A DNA stretch of 64,000 bases from SMYC01 sp963578475 (GTDB lineage: Bacteria; Acidobacteriota; Vicinamibacteria; Marinacidobacterales; SMYC01). The stretch is from contig CAUZCL010000012.1 in NCBI GenBank assembly GCA_963578475.1, forward strand, positions 1 through 64,000, in the 5' to 3' direction. The first letter of the stretch is position 1, and the number at the start of each line of letters is the position of its first letter. This document shows positions 25,178 through 33,925 of this stretch, piece after piece. Position numbers and translations under genes: made by a program. The notes under the pieces are model-generated. The model saw only the letters and a list, made by a program, of their open reading frames with translations, did not search any database and was not told the origin of the DNA.

Positions 25178-25375
25178 CGCGTCAGGAGCGCTGAGGCCGA
25201 GCACTCGTGAGCGGGAGTGCCAAAAGCTCCCCGAGCCGTTCTATCGAGAGTAGGCTGCGGGCCATCAACTGCACGACGAGAACGGGCTTTTTCTCATCGC
25301 TCTTCAAGGTTCTGTGCGACGCAAGGTTCTGTGCGACGCGTAGAGAAAGGCCTTTGAAGAGGGTAAAACTGGTTC
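25178..25375. repeat. intergenic region with a perfect 17-bp tandem duplication
   Basis: AAGGTTCTGTGCGACGC occurs twice in direct tandem at 25306-25322 and 25323-25339. Otherwise I see no gene. The duplication lies within 40 bp of the next start codon. Confidence 0.85.
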
Positions 25376-26635
25376 ATGAGACAGGTTCGATCGCTTCCGT
25401 TGCATTGCGTCGCGTTCACATGTTTTATCGGGATGATGGGCGCCACGCTATATGGCCAGGAGCCTTCCGATACGTGGCCGCAATTCCGCGGCCCCAACCG
25501 CGATAGTCGATATCACGGTCCGGCCTGGCCCGAGTCGATCGGCGCCGCACATTTGAAGCCCACGTGGCGAATGGAATTGGGCCCCGGATACGGGGGCCCG
25601 GTCGTGTCGCGCGATAGAGTGTTTGTCAACGAAACGTCCGAGGAGACCTACGAAGTCGTATACGCGCTCGACCGAAAGACGGGCGAGGTGATTTGGCGAA
25701 CGCAATGGGAAGGCGCCATGAAGGTGAAAGCGATGGGCGCGCGTACCGGCTCTTGGATCAAGGGCACGCCGACATTTGACGGCGAGCGCCTTTACGTTTC
25801 CGGGATGCGGGACGTGCTCGTTTGCCTCGACGCCGAGACAGGGCGCGAGCTTTGGCGTGCGGACTTCATGAAGCGATTCGGCGGTCCGATTCCCGAGTAC
25901 GGATTGATCAGTTCTCCGCTCGTCGTTGGCAATAGCGTTGTCTCGATGGCGGCCGATTCCATCGTGAGTGTAGACAAACATACCGGCGTCGGCAGGTGGC
26001 GCAACGTCGTGCGCGACGCCTTGGGTCACGGCTCGTATTCCTCGCCCGAATTCGGCGTTCTGCACGGCCGACCACAAATCATCGCCTCAACGATACCCGC
26101 CATGAACGGGCTTGAACCCGAAACCGGCGAAGTGCTTTGGCGTATCGTGATCGACGGCCAGGCGGAAGGGTTGGTCTTGCCGCCATTCGTCTATGGCGAC
26201 GGCGTTTTTACGAGCTCGCGCGACAGCCAGACCGGCTACTACCCGATCTCCTTCGACGACGGCGTCTTTTCAATCGAGCGTGCATGGAGAAACAAAGTCA
26301 TCGAATATTTATCCTATCCGATCCTGTTCGAGGATCACGCCTACATGCATCTCAAGAATCAGCGCATGGCATCCGTGGATTTGAGAACCGGCGAGGGGAA
26401 ATGGATATCGAGAGAACGACTGGGCATGTACATCAGCCAAATCGTGCAAGGCGACCGCATCTTGGCGCTCAGCAATGAAGGCGAGCTCATGCTGATTCGC
26501 ATGAACCCCGAAGGATTAGACATCCTCGAGCGCCGCACGATCTCCGAGGCCGAAACCTGGGGTCATCTGGCGCTGGCCGGCAGCGACATGTACGTGCGAG
26601 AGCAGAACGCGATTCAGGCTTATGAATGGAAGTGA
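25376..26635 (+). CDS. exported PQQ-like beta-propeller protein
   Basis: 419 residues; signal peptide about 1-27 (ending LYG). The mature part repeats the tryptophan-docking pattern of PQQ-like propellers (ALDRKTGEVIWRT, CLDAETGRELWRA, GLEPETGEVLWRI, SVDLRTGEGKW), with WPQFRGPNRD at the start as in many planctomycete and acidobacterial PQQ-repeat proteins. No catalytic Ca/PQQ site is apparent, so a scaffold or sensing role similar to BamB is more likely than dehydrogenase activity. An intact frame with good signal peptide. Confidence 0.85.
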   Translation: MRQVRSLPLHCVAFTCFIGMMGATLYGQEPSDTWPQFRGPNRDSRYHGPAWPESIGAAHLKPTWRMELGPGYGGPVVSRDRVFVNETSEETYEVVYALDRKTGEVIWRTQWEGAMKVKAMGARTGSWIKGTPTFDGERLYVSGMRDVLVCLDAETGRELWRADFMKRFGGPIPEYGLISSPLVVGNSVVSMAADSIVSVDKHTGVGRWRNVVRDALGHGSYSSPEFGVLHGRPQIIASTIPAMNGLEPETGEVLWRIVIDGQAEGLVLPPFVYGDGVFTSSRDSQTGYYPISFDDGVFSIERAWRNKVIEYLSYPILFEDHAYMHLKNQRMASVDLRTGEGKWISRERLGMYISQIVQGDRILALSNEGELMLIRMNPEGLDILERRTISEAETWGHLALAGSDMYVREQNAIQAYEWK

Positions 26636-26639
26636 GGCG

Positions 26640-27000
26640 CTACTGCTTACCCAAAATCGCTTGAAGCAGCGGAATGCTCTCGGCGTCCGGAGATGCCGAC
26701 GGAAGCGACTGGAGATAGGCGTAGATATTCGCGAGCTTTTGGTCCGAGACTTCCGATTGCTGGTAGGGCGGCATTCGCGAGGGATTGGTCGGGTTTCGAA
26801 GGTACGTGATGAACCTCGCCTGGCGCATCCGTGGCGGGTTCAATCGTGTGGCGAAGCCGGTTTCACCCGTGTAGCCGTGGCAGCCGTAGCACGTGTATTG
26901 CTTGTACAGGATTTTTCCGTTCTCGGCATCGCCCTCTAGGGGGCGGTTCGGCCTGACTGCCCCCTATCAGGAGCGCGACGGCAAAGAAGATTCGAATCAC
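26640..27000 (-). pseudogene. small c-type cytochrome with a frameshift after the signal peptide
   Basis: GTG at 27000 starts a signal peptide (IRIFFAVALLIGGSQAEPP). A run of five C bases near 26945 then shifts the frame; removing one C gives EPPLEGDAENGKILYKQY followed by TCYGCHGYTG (haem site CYGCH) and FITYLRNPTNPSRMPPY with the distal Met, ending at 26640. The result would be an about 119-residue class I cytochrome c. Either a recent pseudogene or a homopolymer error. Confidence 0.7.
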
Positions 27001-27185
27001 GTCGCCCTCCTCATCCGCGTGGCTGCGTGAGAACGTCGATCATCGCCGGCTAAACTCAGCTCCGGTCGTTCTTTAGCCGCGTACAGCGAGCTATCCGCCA
27101 TCGTCAATGCCTTTTCCGGGTCGCCGCCAGGCGCAAGTGCTGCAATCCTCACCGAGAAGGAGATTTCGGGACTCTTTTCATCAAG
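26997..27185 (-). pseudogene. C-terminal fragment of a GGDEF diguanylate cyclase
   Basis: Minus strand reads EISFSVRIAALAPGGDP, EKALTMADSSLYAAKERP, the usual end of a GGDEF domain (S-GIA ... AD-ALY-AK). The frame ends at TGA overlapping the cytochrome GTG (GTGA), as in a coupled operon, but the catalytic part is missing and a stop precedes the fragment. Confidence 0.7.
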
Positions 27186-27302
27186 TCAAGGCAAAACACC
27201 CCTGCCACTTTTCCCGCGCGCTCCGGGCGCTGTTATACAATGTGGACAGCCGATTTCAGAAGCACGACAAGAACAGCCATAGGCCCCATCCGAAAGGATG
27301 AC

Positions 27303-28685
27303 GTGACAAAGAAACCTCGATCGCACATCAAAGCTGCTTGGCTGCTTCTCGTTCTAACAGCTTTGCTCGGCCGTGCTCTCGCTATCCAAAGCGATGAAAT
27401 TCCGCCGGTGTTTCGGGTCCCCATCGAAGGCACGATCGATCACGGGCTCGCACCGTTCGTTGCGCGCATCGTCGAGGAAGCCTCGGAGATCGAAGGCTCA
27501 GTCGTGCTCCTCGACATCGACACTTTCGGTGGGCGCGTGGACGCGGCGGTGCTCATCCGCGACGTGCTTCTCGAATCGCCCGTGCGTACCGTTGCGTTCA
27601 TCCACCCGCGCGCGATCTCGGCGGGCGCTCTCATCTCACTTGCTTGCGAGAACATCGTCATCGCTCCCGGCGGCTCCATAGGCGCCGCGACACCTATCTA
27701 CGCCGGAGGCGGAGCGGAAGAGCCAACCGCGGTCGATGAAAAAATGATGTCCTACATGCGTACCGAGATGCGCACCACCGCGGAGACGCGCGGGCGTCGC
27801 GGCGACATCGCCGAGGCCATGGTGGACCGTGAGATCGAGATCGAGGGGGTGGTCGCGAAAGGTAAAGTGCTCACGCTCAGCACCGAAGAGGCGTTAGCGC
27901 TCGAGATCGCCGACCACGAAGCGGCCACCGTGGACGACGTTCTCGAAGCTTTGGGCTTGTCGGGCGCAACCGTTCTCGATCGCTCTCTCTCATGGGCCGA
28001 GTCGCTAGCGCGGGTAGTCTCGGACCCCCAGGTGACGTCCATCTTGCTCATGCTCGGAATGCTCGGGATCTATGTCGAGATCCAGCATCCCGGGTTCGGG
28101 CTTCCCGGCGCTCTTGGCGCTTTGTCGCTCGCCACGTTTTTCTTCGGCCACCACGTCGCGCAGCTCGCTGGCTGGGAAGAGCTTCTTCTCTTCGCGCTCG
28201 GCGGCGTGCTCGTACTCATCGAGCTTCTCGTCATCCCCGGCTTCGGCATTGCCGGCGTCAGCGGGGCGGCATTGATGTTCGCCGGCGTCGTCATGTCGCT
28301 TCTCGCACTCGATCTCCGTGTGTCTTGGGATCTGGGATTTCTCAACGAAGCGCTCTTCACGGTGTCCACAGCAATCGTCGGCGCGGGAGTCGCCGGCGTT
28401 CTCCTGGTGCGATTCCTACCATCGACGCGTACCGCCCGTCGCATGGTGTTGAGCGAAACGCTCAAAGCCGAAGACGGGTTCAGCTCGCATGACGAAGGCG
28501 AGAAAGAAAGCTTTCCACTCGGAACCGCGGGCGAAGTCATTACGGACTTGCGCCCCGCGGGCAAGGTCAAGATCGACGGCGCGCGCATCGACGCCGTCTC
28601 CGAAGGTGATTTCATCGGCATCGGCGCGCGAGTGACGATCGTCGCTTGGCGCTCCGGAAATGCTATCGTGCGCGAGGACACTTGA
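27303..28685 (+). CDS. nfeD: NfeD family: ClpP-class serine protease fused to membrane and OB domains
   Basis: 460 residues from the GTG at 27303, preceded by GAAAGGA; it begins a signal peptide (ending ALA at about 27). The SppA/ClpP-like domain has Ser106 in HPRAISAGALIS and Lys147 in VDEKMMSYM, the Ser-Lys dyad of long NfeD proteins. Four to five transmembrane segments follow (about 250-370), then a C-terminal OB-fold NfeD domain (GTAGEVITDLRPAGKVKIDG). Long NfeD proteases partner with flotillin/stomatin proteins, matching FloA two genes downstream. The TTGA overlap with the next gene suggests coupling. Confidence 0.92.
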   Translation: MTKKPRSHIKAAWLLLVLTALLGRALAIQSDEIPPVFRVPIEGTIDHGLAPFVARIVEEASEIEGSVVLLDIDTFGGRVDAAVLIRDVLLESPVRTVAFIHPRAISAGALISLACENIVIAPGGSIGAATPIYAGGGAEEPTAVDEKMMSYMRTEMRTTAETRGRRGDIAEAMVDREIEIEGVVAKGKVLTLSTEEALALEIADHEAATVDDVLEALGLSGATVLDRSLSWAESLARVVSDPQVTSILLMLGMLGIYVEIQHPGFGLPGALGALSLATFFFGHHVAQLAGWEELLLFALGGVLVLIELLVIPGFGIAGVSGAALMFAGVVMSLLALDLRVSWDLGFLNEALFTVSTAIVGAGVAGVLLVRFLPSTRTARRMVLSETLKAEDGFSSHDEGEKESFPLGTAGEVITDLRPAGKVKIDGARIDAVSEGDFIGIGARVTIVAWRSGNAIVREDT

Positions 28686-29164
28686 GCGAGCCGACCCTGA
28701 CCGTCGTAGCACTTCTCGTCGCGGGCTATCTCTTGCTGGCCGTGGAGGCGATCGTTATCCCCGGCTTCGGGGTCCCGGGGATTGTCGGGCTCCTCAGCCT
28801 CGGGGCGGGTTGCTATCTCGCCTATCAGGAGTTCGGCCCCGCGTTGGGAACGTTCACCATCGTGCTCGTACTCAGCTCCGTCACGGTCGCGATGTGGTGG
28901 CTTCCGAAAACACGCTTCGGCCGAAATGTCGTACACTCGTCGACGCTCGCGACCGCCAAAGCGGCCGAGACAACGCTCGAGCCCGGAGAGCTCGGAGTCA
29001 CGGAATCCGATCTGAGACCTGCTGGCGTAGCCCGCTTTGGCGAGCTCCGCCAAAGCGTCGTCACCGAAGGCGAGTTCATCGACACGCAGACGCGTGTTGT
29101 CGTTACCGAAGTCCGAGGCTCCCGCGTCGTGGTCGAAGCGGCTGCCTCGGAAAACGAAGATTAA
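28682..29164 (+). CDS. short NfeD-like membrane protein
   Basis: 160 residues from a TTG at 28682 overlapping the upstream stop. Three transmembrane segments (about 5-75, with IPGFGVPGIVGLLSLG repeating the motif of the long NfeD) and a C-terminal OB domain (GELGVTESDLRPAGVARFG). It lacks the protease domain, resembling the truncated NfeD1b partners of flotillins. It lies 19 bp before floA and probably helps organise the same membrane microdomain complex. Confidence 0.88.
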   Translation: MSEPTLTVVALLVAGYLLLAVEAIVIPGFGVPGIVGLLSLGAGCYLAYQEFGPALGTFTIVLVLSSVTVAMWWLPKTRFGRNVVHSSTLATAKAAETTLEPGELGVTESDLRPAGVARFGELRQSVVTEGEFIDTQTRVVVTEVRGSRVVVEAAASENED

Positions 29165-29183
29165 TTAGAAGGAGGTTTAGTTC

Positions 29184-30170
29184 ATGGGACTCTCTGCCCT
29201 TGCTCTGCTGGTCCTCGTCGGCCTGGCGATACTTTCTTACTTCGTGCCGCTCGGGCTGTGGATTGCGGCCTTTTCTTCCGGCGCGTCGGTCAGCATCTTT
29301 ACGCTCATCGCGATGCGGCTCCGTCGCGTGCCTCCATCCATGATCGTCAAACCGCGCATCAGCGCCGTCAAAGCGGGCCTCAACGTAACCGTGGATGAGC
29401 TCGAAGCGCACTTCCTTGCGGGCGGAAATGTCATGCGCGTCGTGAACGCGCTTATTTCCGCCGACAAAGCCAACATCAAGCTCTCGTTCACGCAAGCCAC
29501 CGCGATCGATCTCGCTGGACGCAACGTGCTCGAAGCCGTTCAGATGAGCGTCAACCCGAAAGTCATCACGACGCCCCAAGTCGCCGCCGTTGCGAAAGAC
29601 GGCATTCAGCTCACCGCTTTGAGCCGCGTTACCGTGCGCGCCGACATCGATCGCCTCGTCGGTGGCGCTGGTGAAGAGACCATCATCGCACGCGTCGGGG
29701 AGGGCATCGTCTCGACCATCGGCTCGGCGCAAAGCCACAAATCGGTGCTCGAGAACCCGGACGCGATCTCGAAGACCGTGTTGGCGAAGGGTCTCGACTC
29801 CGGAACCGCGTTCGAGATCCTCTCCATCGACATCGCCGATGTCGACGTCGGATCCAATATCGGCGCCAAGCTCCAGACCGAACAGGCCGAAGCCGACAAA
29901 CAGATCGCGCAAGCCAAGGCGGAGGGCCGCCGCGCGATGGCGGTCGCACAGGAGCAGGAGATGAAAGCGCGCGTCCACGAGATGCGCGCCAAGGTTGTCG
30001 AAGCCGAAGCGGAAGTACCACTCGCGATGGCGCAAGCTTTTCGCGAGGGCAATCTCGGGGTCATGGACTACTACAACATGAAGAATGTCGTCTCCGACAC
30101 CGAGATGCGCGACGCTATCGCGCGCTCCACGGATTCGGAAGACCAGGAATCGGGTGACGACGAAACGTAA
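29184..30170 (+). CDS. floA: flotillin-like protein FloA
   Basis: 328 residues, close to the usual FloA length of about 330. AGAAGGAGG eight bases before the ATG is an excellent ribosome-binding site. Two N-terminal hydrophobic segments (about 5-45), a band-7/PHB-type domain beginning VPPSMIVKPRISAVKAG, then a long charged coiled-coil (about 225-295, EQAEADKQIAQAKAEGRR) and PLAMAQAFREGNLGVMDYYNM at the end. FloA scaffolds functional membrane microdomains. Preceded by two NfeD proteins, the classical pairing. Confidence 0.95.
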   Translation: MGLSALALLVLVGLAILSYFVPLGLWIAAFSSGASVSIFTLIAMRLRRVPPSMIVKPRISAVKAGLNVTVDELEAHFLAGGNVMRVVNALISADKANIKLSFTQATAIDLAGRNVLEAVQMSVNPKVITTPQVAAVAKDGIQLTALSRVTVRADIDRLVGGAGEETIIARVGEGIVSTIGSAQSHKSVLENPDAISKTVLAKGLDSGTAFEILSIDIADVDVGSNIGAKLQTEQAEADKQIAQAKAEGRRAMAVAQEQEMKARVHEMRAKVVEAEAEVPLAMAQAFREGNLGVMDYYNMKNVVSDTEMRDAIARSTDSEDQESGDDET

Positions 30171-30285
30171 GAAGATCCGTCTCGCGGAGCTGTTTCGGAA
30201 ACCGAAGCGGCTCCGCGAGCGGCTCGTTCTTGCCATTACACTCGCTCCGCCGAAGGGGCGGAAGTCGGCGCGTTCGAAGAGATAG
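30154..30285 (+). CDS. small basic protein of unknown function, coupled to floA
   Basis: 43 residues from a GTG at 30154 that overlaps the floA 3' end by 17 bp. Strongly basic (KRKKIRLAELFRKPKRLRER), ending LVLAITLAPPKGRKSARSKR. I do not recognise a family. The LVLAITLAPPKG segment is reminiscent of the C-terminal tail ALILGEILLEPRSR of the next protein. Position in a tight operon supports it being real; the size makes it uncertain. Confidence 0.5.
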   Translation: MTTKRKKIRLAELFRKPKRLRERLVLAITLAPPKGRKSARSKR

Positions 30286-30291
30286 GTACCG

Positions 30292-31794
30292 ATGGATTCC
30301 GGAGACTATTTCTACATCGCACTCGCCATCTATTGGCTCGTCTCGACAGCGCTAGGTGCCGCCAAGAAAAAGAAGACGAAAGCCAAACCGCCGCCGCGAC
30401 GTGCGCCCCTGCGCGAGCGCACCGAGCTCCCGAAGGTCCCACCCCAGCTCCCCGTGCGGACAGCCGACCCGGACCCGGCCAAGGATGTGATCGAAGCGCT
30501 CGGACAGATGGAAAAGGAGAGCGAGGCGGCCCTTCTCGAGCTCGACGAGAAAGTCCGGGCTCAAGTCGCGTTTCACCACGAGCGGTTTCGCAACGAGTCC
30601 TCGGCGCTTCGGCGAGAGCTCGCCCAAAATGTCGTCGAGAGGTCGGCGAACCAAACGGACGTCTTGCGGCAAGCAAATGTTTTGAGCGCGGTCCATCGTA
30701 ACGTAATACAAGCAGGGCGGATGCATTCGACGATCCGGGCCCGGCCCGAGATTCAAGGGCCGGGCCTCATCGCCGATCGTCTCGGCGCGGATTTCTACAA
30801 GGCCGAGAAAGCGGACGGAAGCCTCGCCCCGCCGGTCGCCATCGTCTGGGACGTTGCAGGAGACGATCGGCTGCGCACCTCCCCGCTCGCCCCGTCCACG
30901 CTGTTCGTTCCGCGCTCAGCGATGTCGGATCCTTCTCACTGGTCGCTCTTCGCCGACCCTCTCACACGCTACATCGAGAGTAGCGCTCCGGAGCTGCACC
31001 AGGAAATCCACGATGAGCTCGGACTCGGCGCTAACGAAGCACGGATCGGCGCCGACGCTACCGCGATCACGCGTGTTCTCTTCGCGTCCTGGCTCCATCG
31101 TATCCTCGCCGACGCGGTCGGCGCTCTTTTCTTCGGCCCCGCCTATCTCCGCGCTCTCGCGCGGCTCTACGCCCAACCCGATGCCCCAGCCAAAGTGACC
31201 TCCATCCAACTCAACACGGATGGCAGCATCCACGATGAGCCTCCACTCCACCTGCGCGTCCACATGACGGCACAATGGCTCGCGCGCATGGGCTACGACT
31301 CCGAAGCCGCGGACGTCCGCGACGCGTGGGACGCGACCCACGGCGAGCCGTCCATGCTCGGCTTCGTGGGCTCCATGTCACGCCTACCGGCCACGGCCGT
31401 TCTCGAGGCAGCCGCGAGCCTCGTCGACCAAATGTTCCAAGCCCCGCTCGCCTCACTTTCCGGCACGCGGCTCGAATACGCGCCAGGGCTTTCCGATTGG
31501 AGCAACCAGGCACACGACGCGCGCGACGCAAAGGTGGCGCTTCCGGCCGGTGAGCGCGCACGAGGCTCCGCGCGAGCGCTAGTCGCGGGCGCCATCGACG
31601 CAGCTATCGAATCTCCCGACGCCCTCGCCACAATCCACGCGAGCCTCTACGAATCGCTGAGGGAGAAAAGCGCCCCGAAGCCGCGGACCAAGCGCGCCGT
31701 TGCAACGACGAAGCGGTCCAAGGGATGGACGCGTCAGAACTATGCCGAAGCGCTCATCCTCGGAGAGATCCTGCTCGAGCCGCGCTCACGCTGA
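30292..31794 (+). CDS. membrane-anchored coiled-coil protein of unknown function
   Basis: 500 residues. One N-terminal transmembrane helix (about 5-22), a Lys/Pro-rich linker (KKKKTKAKPPPRRAP), a coiled-coil (about 65-115), then a helical domain (about 140-460) containing LHQEIHDELG, ADAVGALFFGPAYLRAL and HLRVHMTAQWLARMG. I do not recognise a named family; the AD-x2-G-x4-GPAY pattern with nearby His residues could be a metal or peptidase-like site but this is conjecture. It follows FloA and the small basic protein by 6 bp, so it probably belongs to the microdomain system, with the large domain in the cytoplasm. Confidence 0.7.
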   Translation: MDSGDYFYIALAIYWLVSTALGAAKKKKTKAKPPPRRAPLRERTELPKVPPQLPVRTADPDPAKDVIEALGQMEKESEAALLELDEKVRAQVAFHHERFRNESSALRRELAQNVVERSANQTDVLRQANVLSAVHRNVIQAGRMHSTIRARPEIQGPGLIADRLGADFYKAEKADGSLAPPVAIVWDVAGDDRLRTSPLAPSTLFVPRSAMSDPSHWSLFADPLTRYIESSAPELHQEIHDELGLGANEARIGADATAITRVLFASWLHRILADAVGALFFGPAYLRALARLYAQPDAPAKVTSIQLNTDGSIHDEPPLHLRVHMTAQWLARMGYDSEAADVRDAWDATHGEPSMLGFVGSMSRLPATAVLEAAASLVDQMFQAPLASLSGTRLEYAPGLSDWSNQAHDARDAKVALPAGERARGSARALVAGAIDAAIESPDALATIHASLYESLREKSAPKPRTKRAVATTKRSKGWTRQNYAEALILGEILLEPRSR

Positions 31795-31822
31795 ACTGTC
31801 GTTCCGCCACAATGCGCAAGTG

Positions 31823-32321
31823 TCAAAGCGGCTTCACTTGCACGGCGCGGAATCGAATGAGGCCACCGTTGTTCTGTAAAGCAATGGGTCCTGCCGAGTA
31901 GCTCTCGTCCTCGAGGTCGGCTACTAGTGTGCCGTTCAGATGGACGACGATGTGAGAGCCCTCGGCCGTGATCTCGTATGTATTCCATTGGCCACCGGCC
32001 TCGATAATTGCTAAAGGTGCGGCGAAGTGGATGATCGATCCTGTGCGATTGTCGGGGTTTTGGTTCGTATCGTAAATATTGATCTCATAGCCACTTTCGG
32101 CCTCCACCTCTTCTGGATTCTGGCAGCGAATATAGACGCCGCTATTCGCGTCGAGGCTGGGCCAGAATTCCAACTTCAATTGAAAATCGCTATACGACTC
32201 CTTCGTGCCGAGATAGCTCCGCTCGTAGCCGTCCGCCTCGACGTAGTCGTCGATGATGTTCCATTGCGCGTCGCCGAGCATGTTGAAGTGGCTGAGATCC
32301 GTGCCATCGAAGAGCGACCAC
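31823..32321 (-). pseudogene. DUF1080 (3-keto-disaccharide hydrolase-like) domain, 5'-truncated
   Basis: The minus strand reads LFDGTDLSHF, then YSDFQLKLEFWPSLDANSG and YEINIYDT, GQWNTYEITAEG, ending FRAVQVKPL: an essentially complete DUF1080 jelly-roll domain. No signal peptide or start remains; the 5' end is joined in a different frame to an ABC solute-binding protein fragment at about 32321. Confidence 0.75.
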
Positions 32322-33064
32322 GTGCACCTCGCCCGAGCGGAGCTGGTTGACACGCGTGTTGCTGCTCGGAAGAAAACGAAACAAGATTTCTTTGATCGCA
32401 GCTGGCCCACGCCAATAGTCTTCGTGTCGCTTGAGCAGCAGATACTCGCCTGTCTTCCACTCTTTCACGCGATACGGCCCCGTTCCGAGTGGGTTGCGGT
32501 CATATTCGGGAAACGCGTTCAAGTCCTTTCCGTCGAGAACGTGCTTCGGAAGCGTGCCGCGCCAGAACTGGTCCTGATAGCGGCATAGATCTCGCGATAT
32601 TTGACGATGGCCGTGTGAGGGTCCGGGGTCGCAACGGATTCGATGAGATCGAAGCCTTCGGTCGATTCCGGGTTGTAGCTCGGATCGTTGATGGCTGCGA
32701 CGGTGAAGATAACGTCAGCGGAAGTGTGCGGCGTGCCATCGTGCCAGAAAATGTCCTCACGAAGTCTCCGCGTCACATCCATAGTGCCGTCGGCGTTCAA
32801 TTGAACGCCACCGTTGTCGGGGCTCGGCACGATCTTGGCGAGAACAGGCACGACTTCCATCTTCTCGTTCCACACGGTGAGGCCTTCGACGATGCAGATC
32901 ATCGTGTCTTCGAGAATGTGGGTGGCAAAGCGGTTCAAAGTGTCGGGCTCGCGGTCATAGCCGACAATGAGAAGGTCGTTCGTCGGGGGCGGCGTCGTCC
33001 GCGATTTCGAGCACGCCCACGAGAGAACAACAAGCGCGGCCACGAACCACGGTCCCCCTCTCAT
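32322..33064 (-). pseudogene. ABC peptide-type solute-binding lipoprotein (SBP_bac_5), broken
   Basis: Starts at the ATG at 33064 with a lipoprotein signal (LSWAC). The frame runs through LLIVGYDREPDTLNRFATHI and VTRRLREDIFWHDGTPHTSADV, typical of family 5 periplasmic binding proteins, then shifts near 32590 and continues as YDRNPLGTGPYRVKEWKTGE. It ends at SGEVHVV, fused out of frame to the DUF1080 fragment. About half of a normal protein is missing. ATGA overlap with the SDR gene indicates a former operon. Confidence 0.75.
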
Positions 33065-33835
33065 CGCGTGCCCCATCGCGCCAAAAGCCCGCCGTCAACG
33101 AAAAGCGACGTCCCGTTCACGTAAGAGGCCTCGGGCGAAGCGAGGAAGACAGCAGCGTCCGCGATCTCTTCCGGCCTACCCCAACGTCCCATCACTTGCT
33201 TTTTTCCCGAGCGCAGACGCACTTTCTTGAGCTCTTTTTCGTCGGTGATGTCGCCAACAAGCATCGGTGTCTCGATGACGCCTGGGCAAATATTTTTGAC
33301 ACGAATGCCGTCTCCCACGAAATCTAGCGCCATGTTGCGGGTGAGGTTCTGGATCGCTCCCTTCGAAGCGTTATTAGGCGGATCCACCCTCGTTCCCGAC
33401 AACGGCCGATACAGAGCTGCAATTGATGATGCTCTCGCCGCCGGATTCGATCATCTTCGGAATCGCGTGGCGCGAGCAAAGAAAGGTGCCGCGCACGTTA
33501 ACGTTCATGACGCGGTCCCAATCCGCAAGCGGGATGTCGACGACGGTGCCTTTGAGAAAGATGCCAGCATTATTAAAGAGCACGGTGAGCTTGCCGTAAG
33601 CTTTGACGGTCTTATTCACCATGCGGCGCACTTGCGCCTCTCGGGTCACGTCCGTCGCGACGAACAGGGCCTTGCCCCCGGAAGCACGGATGAACGCGAC
33701 CGTTTCCTCACCGAGCTGCTTGTTGCGTGCGGCAACGACGACCGCCGCCCCTTCGCGCGCCATAGCCTCGGCCGTAGCTCGGCCGATGCCCGAATTCCCG
33801 CCGGTGATGATCGCTACTTCCCCTTCGAGACGCAT
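33061..33835 (-). pseudogene. SDR oxidoreductase with frameshift at the catalytic Tyr codon
   Basis: Starts at 33835 with the Rossmann motif TGGNSGIG, NNAG and INCSSVSAV (catalytic Ser region). At about 33375 one extra base turns TAT AAC GCT TCG AAG (Y-N-A-S-K) into TAA TAA; the correct frame resumes as NASKGAIQNLTRNMALDF and runs to 33061, ending FVDGGLLARWGTR. Restoring one base gives an about 257-residue classical SDR with YxxxK intact. As sequenced, the product stops just before its active site. Confidence 0.85.
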
Positions 33836-33925
33836 GAGGCTCCAACGCTAACGATCTCAGAGAGATCAGTCAAGGGCTCTAGTAGGGCCAGTTAGAGGTA
33901 TCATGCAGCCCATGAGGAAAGCTCG

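Noticed and set aside
25200..25300. Minus-strand coding-like stretch VLVVQLMARSLLSIERLGEL
   Set aside because: No start, too short and no family; kept as intergenic.
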